Source: Mugil cephalus (lineage: Eukaryota; Chordata; Actinopteri; Mugiliformes; Mugilidae). Taken from it: a DNA stretch of 64,000 nucleotides. The stretch lies in contig NC_061781.1 of NCBI RefSeq assembly GCF_022458985.1, positions 22,362,001 to 22,426,000 on the forward strand. Direction: 5' to 3'. The notes under the pieces are model-generated. The model did not search any database. It was not told where the DNA came from and saw nothing but the letters and a program-made list of their open reading frames with translations. Of the stretch, positions 50,201 to 60,780 are shown in pieces; within the stretch, counting starts at the first letter, position 1, and each line of letters opens with the position of its first letter. The translations under genes were made by a program, and so were the position numbers.

Positions 50201-53200
50201 TAAATCTGTGTTAAGATGTCGGTGTTCTTATAAGTAAGTTACTCTGTTATATTTCTTCAGATGAATTACTATTACTATTAAGCAAAAGTATACACTCAGT
50301 GGATGGCTTATGTATTGGTCTACTCTATTTTGAGATGTCTGTGTGCACTACCGGGTTATTAAAACCATTCACTAGCACAAAAAGCTTTAAATAATTCAGC
50401 ACCATTTCAACTCTTGCAGTTGCTGGGTGCTTGTGTATCGAACTGTGGAAAAATATTTCACCTGGAAATCTGCTCAAGGGAGTTTGCAAATGAAGTCCGG
50501 AGTGTGTTGAACAAGGTGTGTAAATCTGTCTGTTTTCATCATTTTTCCTGTTTTGTAATCGTGTCTGTCTTCGTGTGTGACTCGCACTTGGAGTAACAGT
50601 AACTCCTTTCCTTAAAGTGTGTTAGAGACATTTTATTCTGGAGCCAGTAGTGTTGTAGTCAAGACCAAGACAAGATCAAGACATTTCAAACTAGAGATCG
50701 AGATAAATCACAACAAAGCAGAACAATATGACCAGTATCTTTATTTTAACTTTAGTTTGCAACAAAAAAATGTTTTCTGCTATGTTGTTTTCCAACCAGC
50801 AAAATGAAACAAATTTCATATCTTAGCAAGTTTATTAGTTCACTTCTTGCACAAGTTACACAATCAGACTCATTAAAACTGCATTGTAGTGATAAGCCAT
50901 GATAAATATTTCATTTCACTCTGGGCCAGGGTTAGATGGGACGGTCCTGTCTGGCTCTGGGGATCGGGAGGTTAAACCAAAGCTTGTTTGCGATTCAAAA
51001 AGTTAGAGACTGAAGCATTTTGTGAACAAAATGGGTCCGATTATTTCCTCTTTCCAAATTAAAAACACATGAGCAAACAACACATCTGTTTATTTATTTA
51101 TTTTTTGTTTCTTGTGCAGGCTCATCCAAAGGTGTGTGAAAAACTAAAGGCCCTGATGGTCGAGTGGGCAGAAGACTTCCAGAAGGATCCACAGCTCAGC
51201 CTGATCGGTGCCACCATCAAGTCCATGAAGGAAGACGGCATCAGCTTCCCCTCTGCATCCTCACAGGTGCGTTGACATCATGACTGTGATTTTTTACCTG
51301 AAGCAAAGAACAAATAATAATTCTAATAATCAGTTATTATACAGTTCAACATTTATCAGGCAAAAAACACAAAACCTCTATAGCAAGATATCAAGTTTAG
51401 ATGATGTAAGTTTTTCCTATTGGGCAACTCAACTGTACACAACATACACTGATCAGGCATAACATTATGACCACCTTCATACACATGTGCCTTCTGAGGG
51501 GTTGCTAGTGGAAGCCTTTCAGATCTAGGAGTTGCTCCTAAAACGTTTTTTGTGTGTATCTGTGTCAGGCTGCATCCTGCTGGGTCATTCCTATGGGGTG
51601 GGTGTGTCTGGTCTGGTCTAGGTGGGTGCTACATGTCCAAGTGACATCTGCATGAATAAATCCCAGGTCCAAACGTTTCCCAGTAGAACATTAAATTGTC
51701 AGAACGTGGTTAATATTATTTATTTTTCTCCTTTACTCCTGCCAAGGGGTTTTAAATGTTGTTCCTGACATTATTCAATTGTTTGTCCATCTCCACGTTG
51801 AATGTGAGAGCAGACATTCGGTATTTTACAAACAGATTCATCTGCTTTTGTTCACCCTTTACTCTTTGTCTCAAATGTTGGACACACGTCTTTGCTTTGT
51901 TGGTTTTCTTTTCCCATTTACAGTCTGTAGAACACGATATAGCGTCATATGTGTGTGGACGCTCTGGTTGTAGTTTCTCTGCAGACTGGTGTGTTTCCAG
52001 GTTGAGTGCTTGGGCTGGGTGGAGCCTGACTCTGAAAGCGTATATGCTGGAGCTTACAGTGGAATTTCCTCTTCACATATTTCACATGAGTCTGTGGACG
52101 TGTGTGTCTGAAGTGGACGGAGCGGCCGCTTTCTACCCGCTCGGTGTGCGCTTGCGTAATTTGTCAGATAAAAGGGTGACGTGTGCCGCTGGTTGGACTT
52201 TGCCTCACGCTCTCATAAAACAGCTGACCTACATCTTAATCATCTGTTAACATGCACGGCACACTACTGGATCCATTCCCATCTGTTTGCGTTATGGGTT
52301 AAGAAGCAGGGTCATGGCTGCGGCATCACAAGGCCGCGCTGCGTTAGTGGTGTGATAGCGATAGTGCTAAATGTTAGGCTGTGGGAAGGAGCGCAAAACC
52401 TGCTCCAGCAGAAAGCAGGTGGGGCGTGAGGAGGTGTGACATTTAATCTGTCAGCTGACGAGCAAACAGCAGCGGGTAGTGTGACTCAAGCTGTGGCAGT
52501 ATTTACCTTTACCTTTCATTCATTCTCAACTCGAGGGCCTTTTTTCTTCTTTTATTGGACAATAATTATTTAGAGTAACTTCAGCTACACACAAAGTCTT
52601 CCACTTGCTGTAGTTTACCTCCTTTTTTTTTTTTTTTTTGCTTTGTATACGTTGGATTTTATTTCCTGCTAATGCCCAGAGTCCACACTTTGACCTCATT
52701 GCTGTGTCAGGTTGCCGTTAATAAATCGCTTCCGGGAAAGGATCCTGCCCGGTGCGAACAGCAGGGGGCAATGCAGTCACTGGAGATCAATTCTTCACTG
52801 GTGCTGCGTTCCCACTCCCTCCCTCATGTATAGACACACACACAGAGATGTGACCTTATCTTGCAATGTCGTCCGCAGGGGTCCAGCACAAAGTTCAGCC
52901 CACCTGCCGCAAGCAAAGCGGTGGATGACGATGACCTGGCCAAAGGTAAATATAGACACCGGCATCCGGCTCTGCCTGCTCCGTTATCAGTTTATCTCTC
53001 TTATCGCTCCACATATCTCGATTCAGGGTTTTTGCAGAGTCTTAAAAAGTCTAAAGTTTGATATTTAAGGCCTTGAAAAGTCTTAAATTGTAGGTCATGA
53101 ATTACATTTAGTCAAATCTTTACGTCCATTTATTACCTCTGTTTGCAGTGTGAACCCCTCTGGCTCCGGCCTGTTAAGCTTCTGGTCCTCTTTAAATTTT

Positions 53201-56200
53201 ATTATTTTAAAAGTAATTCTGATTTTTTGCAATTTGTGTAGGTCTTAAATTTAACTCATAATGGTCTTAAAAGGTCTTTAATCTCACTTCTTTAGACCTG
53301 CTCTTTAGACCCTCTCATTAAACAACATTAAAAACACTCCTTTTTATAACCAAAAATATTTGAATTGCTTGCATTTAAGCAGCACTTCTCTGAGCTCTTT
53401 CTATTCTGAAAATCTGACTAATTATGTGTTGGACATTGGACAAGCGTTCACCTCTCCTCCTCTATCAGCCATCGAGCTGTCCCTGCAGGAGCAGAAGCAG
53501 CAGGCGGAGACGCGGCCCCTGACCGTGACCTCCGACCCCCCGACCCACACGAACGGCGGCGGCGCGGCTCAGGAGGCCCGGAAAGTGCGCGCGCTCTACG
53601 ACTTCGAAGCGGCCGAAGACAACGAGCTGACCTTCAAGGCCGGAGAAGTCATTCTCGTTTTGGATGACAGGTACAACTTTCATACCGTTTCCTCCAGAGA
53701 GCAGGAGATATGTTTTCGAGTAATCGACAGTTAGAGGCTATAATTAGCCACAATTAGCGGTTTGAGCAGAGCCAAAGTTTGTCTGAGCGCACATTTCTGT
53801 TATTATGCAGTAATGTCTAACAGCTGGTATATGTGCAGTGTTTGGTGTATATTTAGAACATATAATAACCAGTATGAGTGCTCTGTCAGCTAATCAAGGC
53901 TTAGGGACTTCTACCAAACCTGACATATGCCGAAGGAATAATGAAAGGATGCTCATGTGTTCACCTTAGCAACAGTACTTCAAGAATAGTTTCAGGGCAG
54001 AAACGGCAGATTTCCTGTGAGCTGCTTTAACTGTAAATGCTGAAAATGTGCATGTACATGTGGTGTGGCCCTGTGCTGTGTGCGTGACCTTATTTTTTTT
54101 GCAAACGGGGATGCTAATCTGTTTTAAATTCAATGCAATGCAGACGAGCATTACTGCAATTATTTTTCATCCTTCACAGTCCAGTGTAATGACTCTGAAA
54201 ATAATAATCCTGCTTTTATGAATCTTATAATGTCCGTTGGATTTAACGGCATGTGTCAAAACCAACCAGATCGGTCCGGGATTTTTTTAATATAAGATAA
54301 TTTGTGTTTGGTAAAAGTCTGTTTTGTAAATAAAACCAGGCACACACCAGGAATAACCCTGCATGGCCCTTTTTTTCTGTAGAGGTAAAACAAAGACAGC
54401 TTGTGTTGAAAGTGTCCATGTTTGTGTTTACAGCGATCCAAACTGGTGGAAAGGCGAGAACCACAGAGGAGTGGGCCTTTTCCCCTCCAACTTTGTCACA
54501 ACCAATCTGAATGCGGAGCCGGAGACAGGTTGGTGTTTTTATTTAGTCTGTTTTTTTTTTTGTTTTTTTTTTTTCTGGCCTTCATTTTGTTCCCTTAGAA
54601 AACAAACCTCATCTACTTGTTTGGAGCAAAATTAGTTTCAGAACTTGTGATTGAACTTAAACCTTCCCTCCGTAGTGGCTTACGTGGAGAAGACAGAGAC
54701 TCCTGAAGAGACGACCCCCGAGCCCAGAGCTGAGCCCGAGCCCGTCTTCATTGACGAGGTATTTTATTCAGGCAGTGCACGTTCATTTACCCAAACCGCC
54801 TCTCAGGCCGAGCTGCAAACCCAAATCTGCTCGTTGCTCTCTGCAGGGGAAGATGGACAGAACGCTGGCGCTGCTGCAGAACGCAGATCCTGCAGATCCG
54901 GCCCCAGACTCCGCAGAGCTGCTCCAGCTGGAGGGTATAAACTTGAACGCCGGTGGAAATCCAGTCATGCTGTCTGAGATGAACTCGCAGCCAGTCTTTT
55001 GTTTTCTCACTGCGTTTTATCTTTTCCTCCCCATCTGTCGATGTCTGACCGAACAGGCGCGTGCGAACAGATGAACCCTTTGATCGATGAGAAGCTGCAG
55101 GGGATCGACAGGTAATGTGGTAAAGATGTGACTTGTTTATGTTTTCATTTTAACAGCAGAGAAGCCACAGCCGCCACCAGGAAGTTATGCACGGTAGCAA
55201 GTAGGGCTGGGCGCAAAAATGTATATCACCTTATTTTTCACAGTTCTGATGGTATCACTGTATAATCACATGTTTACAACATTTTCTACTGGTTGAGAGA
55301 GGAATTAATGCAGTAGATTGACTAAGGATGAACTATTTTACTGTGATGATGAGTAAATATTGTAGAATTATCCCACACTAGTAGTAAAACAGGTTTGCAT
55401 GGACCTGTGTTAGCGCTGACTGATGATGTGGACATTTACAGCTCAGAGATAAAAAAATAAATAAATAATTAAATGTTATGAAAATCAAATAAAGAAACAG
55501 GGACAATTACTGTTTCATTTATTTTGACATATTTAAACATTTTTAAACCGCTATGTCTGTAATGTCAATAGCAGCATGACTGGCTACCGTAATAATTGTA
55601 GTCTGCGCGCAACATTTTTTTTCTCATTCATAAAAAGCTATAATTGGGGACACTTTCGGGGACAGGTCATCCTAAACGGGGACTGTCCCCAAAAATCGGT
55701 GACGTCTGGCCACCCTAAAGAAAACCCAAACAACCAACAGTCTTCTCATTCTGCTGCTTTATTTTTCGGATCTTTCCATCTTCACCACGTCTCAGAGAGA
55801 CGCAGTCGCAGAAGCGCTACATTGAAAATGATCCGGTCTGAAACAGCGTCCCGTGGCGCAGCGTTCTGAACGCTGTGTAATCAAATACTTTGGTATGCCG
55901 GTATATTAAAAATTCATATCATGGACCAGTGCACCACCCAGCCCTAATAGCAACAAGTCAGTTTGGTACCTGCCTGACAAAAGTTTTTTCTTCTATAATT
56001 TCTACAACTTGCTGATCATCATTTAACCACCAAAGTGGCAAAATTTGCACTTTTCTACAAAGCAAACATTTTCTTAATCCACTTAATGTCTCTGTTTGTG
56101 TTCCAGGAATCACTCTGAGTTGTCTGAGTTGAATGTGAAGGTCTTGGAAGCCCTGGAGCTCTACAACAAGCTCATGAACGAGGCTCCGTTCTACTCGGCC

Positions 56201-58757
56201 TACTCCAAGATGCAGTCGCAGTATCCGGGAGCCGGCTCCGCTGTGCCCATGCAGGTGAGTCAAGTCGCGCCGTCACGCCGCCTAAAATCTGGTCTGACCC
56301 AGAGATGTGTAAAGGTGTTGTTTTGTTTGTTTTTTAAGAAATGAAGAAATGACATTCAAGTCATAAGAAACTTAAATGTCAGGTTTGTTTGATTCACTTT
56401 AAATCCAGTGACTCAGGCTCTTGTTGTTGATGCCCTTGTTTTCTGTGCTGCCACATGAATCAATAGAACGCAGAGCGAAGTCATACATAATTTAGAGATG
56501 TGGGTTGTTCTACAGTTCAGAAAATCACTGAAGAATTCCTGGATTTTAAGAAGATGCCCGTGATCATATGGAGAAAACAGATGTAGATGGAATTAACTAT
56601 TTAACTTCTCCCCTTTATTGACTTAATTCTCACATTTTCTGTCTTTCCTGGTACATTCACGTGTGTTATTGTTATTATATTCGGCCATGACCACAGTTAA
56701 ATCTGTCCCGATGCCTTGACATTCAGTCGCTCCCTGTAGAGTCGGAGGTCTCCTGAGTTTTCTTGGCATTTGCTGTTTTCTTGGTAATGATTGATGTCGC
56801 TGTCTGCCCCCGAGAGATTTCGAGAGCGGTCCACTTCACTGAGCAACAAGGCCCACGTGACAGTGACTGCTCCACTTATTATTGTGTGTTTTTGCAGAGC
56901 GGTGTGTGACTCCAGGTCGTTCTTCCACCTGCAGTAACAGTGATTCTGTGATACTGATTTACTGCAACAGTTGAATTGTTTGGGGTCTCAGCCGTAGCAC
57001 CCGAGGAAATCAAAAAAAATAAAGTGTATCTAAAAGGGTTGGCTGTAAGATTTGTTTTTGGTTTGTACTTTTAATTTCCACCGCTTTGAGACTCGTTTCT
57101 TAAGGGAGTTTCTTTCTTGCACAGATGACATATCTTTAGCCTAAAAGCATAATTAAAACATAACAACAAAACAAGGAAAAAACACAATTTATATCGAGCA
57201 CATTGGTATTTTTATTGATGTTGTTTTATTGATAACAGTCAGATATCATTTAAAAATGACAATTATGCTTTTAGGCTAATGATATGGAGGAAATTTTGAC
57301 ATTGTTATTGATTTTATACTGTGCACAGTTTAGTGGTGGAGTTTGATGATCAACTGGCTAAATATAATGTCCAGAGTTTTAATAATGTGCCTCCTGACGT
57401 GGAAATCAGTTGTATTTTGATTCCCTTTCAGACCAGGAACAAACCCATGGACCTATTTTGGTGCTATTCTTAATTTATTTGGGATAAGTTTTTCCTCATC
57501 TCCCAGAACCCTAAGCTTTTGGAGGTTCCTGAGGATCCTGCTTATGTCAAGCTGTTTCTTCAAATTCAGTTCCACATCCTACCAATGAAAGGAATGAGTT
57601 GTATTATTTAAGCTGCTCCCTTCTCTTCTGTCCAGGGCTACCTTGGACCAGCCGGTGGCCCTTACCTTCCTCCGTCGATGCCTCAGGGTCCTCCTGCGCA
57701 GGGCTACTCTCTTCCTAGTGACCAACCTGGACCGCTGCATTCACTACCCCCCAACGTCTCAGCTCCGCCCAACGGCCAAGGCCCCCAGCCCCCGTATATG
57801 AGGTAAAAACCTCCTCAGATCAGGATTTAACTAGCAGTGTTGGGAGTAATGCAATTACTGACATTTACAAAAAAACTGTCAGCAACGCGTGTTACAATGG
57901 ACCTGAAATTAATTAAATGAATTAAGTTGTGTGTTTTCATACAAATTCGAGATTAGCAGAGGAGAAAGAAAATCCGAGCAAATGTTGACTCTAACTGTTA
58001 GTGCCAGAGAAATAAAGTGAAATAAAATAGAAAAAGAATGAGGTAGTAAGTAAGAATTACAAAAGAAATATACAGTCCAATCTACAGTCCTATTTACCTG
58101 GAATATACAGCGTTTATGTACAGATATTAGATATATAGACATTTTAAAGTGTCCCAGTGTGATGTTATATAAAGTGTAAAGTGTTCAGTATTAAGCTGTC
58201 CTTTATCCTTTCACTAAAATATGTTGGATTCATGACAATGTGTATTTAAAGAAATTTAAATTTGTGGAGGGAAATTTAAAATATATATATATAAAAAATG
58301 TCTTATCAACCAAAGACTTAGCTTCTAGTAATACTGATTTAAATATGAATACACCTAAATTTACCGTATCTTTTTCACAATATGTATGTATGTAATCTGT
58401 TAGCATTAGCCTAGCTTAGTCGTTATGCTATTCCACATCACCTTCTGTAACTAATTACTTTGAAATTAGTAATGCATTATGTTAATTATACTTTGTATTC
58501 ATGTTAGTACTGAATTCTACATCTGATTACTTTCTTTCTTTCTTTCTTTCTTTCTTCTCCTCCACAGCAGTGGTATGAACGCTCAGTACATGAACCCAGC
58601 TGCTGGAGCCCCGTACCCAACTCAGCCGGGCATGGCCATGGATATGTCGACCTATCACAACTCCAACATGCCTCCCGTGTCCTATCCCTTAGCGGCTCCT
58701 CCTCACCAGGCTCCCCAGCAGCAGCAGGCCGCGTACTACCAGCAGCCTCTGCTGTGA
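47224..58757 (+). CDS. stam2: Signal transducing adapter molecule 2 (ESCRT-0 subunit), complete, 14 coding exons
   Basis: STAM2 pairs with HGS/HRS in ESCRT-0 on early endosomes, binding ubiquitinated receptors and sending them to degradation. Exons are 47224-47263, 48635-48719, 49996-50071, 50420-50515, 51120-51266, 52879-52945, 53469-53670, 54434-54528, 54676-54758, 54847-54934, 55057-55111, 56107-56254, 57636-57802 and 58568-58757. All are GT-AG and in phase; 1539 bases give 512 residues. The VHS domain spans about 1-148 ([35 protein letters not shown]). The UIM is about 165-182 ([18 protein letters not shown]) and the SH3 about 209-266 ([33 protein letters not shown]). A coiled GAT/HRS-binding region is about 298-390, then a Pro/Gln/Tyr-rich tail ending YYQQPLL. 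STAM2 rather than STAM is indicated by [32 protein letters not shown] and the C-terminus. Confidence 0.96.
48635..48719 (+). CDS. stam2: stam2 coding exon 2
   Basis: Start of the VHS domain: [20 protein letters not shown] then DKIGTTTNG. The acceptor is TTTCCAG and the donor GTAAGG. Confidence 0.95.
49350..49471 (+). mobile_element. L2-type LINE 3' tail
   Basis: GTAAAGCACTTTGAATACCT, then GGGCTATGCAAATACAATTT and GATTGATTGA. This is the classic tail of teleost L2-like LINEs with a TTGA-type end repeat. It lies in stam2 intron 2. Confidence 0.6.
49996..50071 (+). CDS. stam2: stam2 coding exon 3
   Basis: Encodes [20 protein letters not shown] and MLALN of the VHS domain. Position MLALN differs from the LQALT usual in other STAM proteins, but it stays hydrophobic. 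Confidence 0.95.
50420..50515 (+). CDS. stam2: stam2 coding exon 4
   Basis: VHS core: [32 protein letters not shown]. The acceptor is CTCTTGCAG and the donor GTGTGT. Confidence 0.95.
51120..51266 (+). CDS. stam2: stam2 coding exon 5
   Basis: End of the VHS domain: [49 protein letters not shown]. The acceptor is CTTGTGCAG and the donor GTGCGT. Confidence 0.95.
51445..51750 (+). mobile_element. Tc1-like MITE, right end lost
   Basis: The left end TACACTGATCAGGCATAACA plus TTATGACCACC is intact. The interior shows GTGTCAGGCTGCATCCTGCT, TCTGGTCTGGTCTAGGTGGG and TTTCCCAGTAGAACATT. The right terminus is replaced by diverged sequence. It lies in stam2 intron 5. Confidence 0.7.
52879..52945 (+). CDS. 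stam2: stam2 coding exon 6
   Basis: A linker plus the start of the ubiquitin-interacting motif ([11 protein letters not shown]). The acceptor is GTCCGCAG and the donor GTAAAT. Confidence 0.9.
53037..53285 (+). repeat. AAGTCTTAAA-rich repeat
   Basis: Several diverged copies of (G)GTCTTAAA/AAGTCTTAAATT occur (53040, 53075, 53241, 53264), a pattern common in fish introns. Family unknown. It lies in stam2 intron 6. Confidence 0.5.
53469..53670 (+). CDS. stam2: stam2 coding exon 7 (UIM and SH3 start)
   Basis: Encodes [11 protein letters not shown], a GC-rich low-complexity linker ([17 protein letters not shown]) and the first half of the SH3 domain to VILVLDD. The donor is GTACAA. It is markedly more GC-rich than neighbouring introns. 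Confidence 0.95.
54434..54528 (+). CDS. stam2: stam2 coding exon 8 (SH3 end)
   Basis: Encodes [20 protein letters not shown] and [12 protein letters not shown]. The NWWKG and GLFPSNFV elements are the ligand-binding face of an SH3 fold. Confidence 0.95.
54676..54758 (+). CDS. stam2: stam2 coding exon 9
   Basis: An acidic linker [20 protein letters not shown] then PEPVFIDE, matching the EPEPVxIDE segment of STAM proteins. The donor is GTATTT. Confidence 0.92.
54847..54934 (+). CDS. stam2: stam2 coding exon 10
   Basis: Encodes [20 protein letters not shown] then DSAELLQLE. Other STAM proteins have Asp where Gly begins this exon (IDE-DKMD), a change at the splice boundary. The donor is GTATAA. 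Confidence 0.9.
55057..55111 (+). CDS. stam2: stam2 coding exon 11
   Basis: Encodes [18 protein letters not shown], corresponding to the CQQMGPMIDEKLEEID stretch of STAM2. The acceptor is CCGAACAG and the donor GTAATG. Confidence 0.92.
55202..55946 (+). mobile_element. hAT-like MITE, 745 bases
   Basis: It starts TAGGGCTGGGCG and ends CACCCAGCCCTA, inverted termini of about 12 bp. The flanks TAGCAAG on the left and TAGCAAC on the right are consistent with an imperfect 8-base target duplication as in hAT elements. A central block is the reverse complement of 5463-5640. There is no transposase. It lies in stam2 intron 11. Confidence 0.65.
56107..56254 (+). CDS. stam2: stam2 coding exon 12
   Basis: Encodes [36 protein letters not shown] and [13 protein letters not shown], the helical HRS-binding part of the GAT region. 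The donor is GTGAGT. Confidence 0.95.
57636..57802 (+). CDS. stam2: stam2 coding exon 13
   Basis: A Pro/Gly/Tyr-rich low-complexity segment ([20 protein letters not shown] and so on). Phase and GT-AG borders fit; the sequence itself is poorly conserved. Exon choice rests on phase and open frame. Confidence 0.85.
58195..58253 (+). repeat. Dispersed repeat, partner of 37747-37812
   Basis: It is a same-orientation match to the hacd2 intron 5 copy and lies in stam2 intron 13. Confidence 0.5.
58531..58554 (+). repeat. stam2: (TTTC)6 microsatellite in polypyrimidine tract
   Basis: Six TTTC units end 13 bases before the acceptor of the last stam2 exon and make up most of its polypyrimidine tract. 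Confidence 0.95.
58568..58757 (+). CDS. stam2: stam2 coding exon 14 and stop
   Basis: Encodes a Met/Pro/Gln-rich tail with [19 protein letters not shown] and the terminal YYQQPLL, then TGA (58755-58757). The acceptor is a CAGCAG tandem, so one serine can be included or skipped. Confidence 0.95.
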
Positions 58758-58847
58758 AACTCTTTAACGGACAGCGGAACTCAGAAGATCAACACATACT
58801 TCAGATATTTCATTTGGCAAATTGCGTGTTCATTCGGCTTAACCTCT

Positions 58848-58889
<42 letters not shown>

Positions 58890-60780
58890 AGTGAAGTTTA
58901 GGATAATTCCTTTGGCTTTTTTTTTTGTGCCTGAATCAAAGGAAGTGAAAGCTGAAATAACTGAGGTGTGTACGTACCAGATGTTTGCCGTGCATCTGGG
59001 TCATGTGAGGCTAAATATGGCTCCTGGGGGGGTGGGGTGGGGGTGGTTGGGGGGGTTTTCTCCTGTCCTCCTTTTTCTTGGCCGACTGAAAGCAACAACA
59101 ACAAAAAAAAATGTCACAGGTCAACGCAGAAGAAGAGCGAGGTTAGACCGTCAGTGCAGCACCGTTAAAAACGAGACGAGCAGCGTCTAATTCACGGAGG
59201 TTAGCGTTCGAAAATCCAGCATAATGCTACTCCCACACAACGCCGGCTCTGGACTGGTTTATTGTTTTTCTATTTTTCATCACACACCCTTCCAGAGAAA
59301 TGAGCAGCTGTCCTCCGTCGGTGTCTGCGTTCGATGCGTTCGGCCTCAGTGGTGCAGAATTTTGGCAGCAACAGTCGAGATCAGTGTGAGACTCCAACAC
59401 TTAAGTTCACGCGTGGAGCAAATCTTTGTTTCTCTGAGATGTGAGACTGAACTGGGGAATAAATAAGATAGAAAACAACAGTTGCATGTTGTAATGTGTG
59501 TGTGTGTGTGTGTGGGTGTGGGTGTGGGTGTGTGTGGTTGGGGGTGAGGGGGGGGTTAAACTGAGCTGTTCCCAAATTCTCATGGACAAACATGAGTATA
59601 CTCAAACGTGCACGTTAAGGTAGCTCAGAGGCTAGAGTGAAACCTGATTTATTTTTTTTGTTTTCTTTTTAACTACGTTCTTGTTTTTAGGTGGATTCAT
59701 CCGAACTCACGTACAGTTTATGTTCCTTAGAAACACTTTGGATCGGTGGGAGTCGTCTTTCTGCAGAGTCAGCACTTATCAGATTTGCCGGCGCAGGTGC
59801 AAAAGCTTTTTTTTTGTTTGTTTGTTTGTTTGTTTGTTTTTTTTTTCTTTCTTCCTCACCACCATCCATCATTGTAGCTGCTCTGAATTTCTGAAGTACC
59901 GACTATTTTTTTTTCCAAGTGTGCTAACAGTTACTTCAGCGTGAATGGGGTTCGTAGATTTGCTTTCGCACTAAACTCACTGCCTTGTAATGTGGTTGCA
60001 TTTGAGATATTTATGTAAATCGCGTGTCGGCTTGTCTCGTGTCTGCGCGTGCGTTTGGATTCTTTCCCGTCGGGTCGATGCAAACAAAACGAAGGGCGGC
60101 TTTGTCTTAAAGGGGGAAATAGTTGATTCATCTGATGAAAAAGCTGCAGCTTCCATTCGAGGGCAACCTGTTCGGATCCCATGTTTTATGCAAACGCCTG
60201 ACACGTCTGTACAGTTCAATATCGAAAATTGTCAATAACATCCGCCTGTACTTTGATTTACGTACTGTATGTGTGATTTACATGGTTGACAAATGTGTAA
60301 TTCTTCTTTTCTGCTTTTACTTAAATTGTACATGGACACAATTATTATTATTATTATTATTTCCACAAATCTTGAGTCGTTTGAAGTGAAGAAAGAGAAG
60401 CGGGACGTCACGTTTTGAACCTGTTGTTTTCCTTCGTAGAGTCTCCAGTCAGTAATTCCTTAGAAACTGTATATTTCTGTCAAACACCCTGATGTTAAAG
60501 ACGTTGTATATTAGATGTAAAATACCTGGGTTTTTGTCAGCGACATTGGCATCGCACCTTAGCTTTGTAAAACGTTTCTTTACCACCGAATGCCTTGATT
60601 GATCTGTAGAAATCAAAAGATGAATGACACAACCTCTGGCAAGAAACCTCTGGATATGTATAATTATGTATATTTAAAATAGTCCAGGAGAAGTTCCTAT
60701 ATCCAGGATTTTAAATCTGCTTTTGTAACGGAGCAAACTTATAAATATTCTTTGAAATAAAAAAAAAAAGAAGTAATAAT
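58758..60780 (+). other. stam2: stam2 3' UTR
   Basis: About 2 kb after the stop, with TG repeats at 58848-58878 and 59497-59540, T-rich runs and no convincing coding frame. A possible early poly(A) signal AATAAA lies at 59458-59463. Extent is inferred from the strong distal signal. Confidence 0.6.
60756..60761 (+). terminator. stam2: Probable stam2 polyadenylation signal
   Basis: AATAAA is embedded in GAAATAAAAAAAAAAAG. It is the distal hexamer at the end of a 2-kb stretch without genes downstream of the stam2 stop. Confidence 0.5.

Larger units (their letters stand above)
47264..58567 (+). other. stam2: stam2 introns (non-coding content)
   Basis: Thirteen introns measure about 1.37, 1.28, 0.35, 0.60, 1.61, 0.52, 0.76, 0.15, 0.09, 0.12, 1.0, 1.38 and 0.77 kb. 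The 164-codon frame at 51756-52250 in intron 5 has no homology signal. Recognised repeats are listed separately. Confidence 0.75.

Noticed and set aside
51756..52250. 164-codon plus-strand frame in stam2 intron 5
   Set aside because: Cys/Leu/Phe-rich chance frame inside an intron and partly bordering a MITE; no motif.
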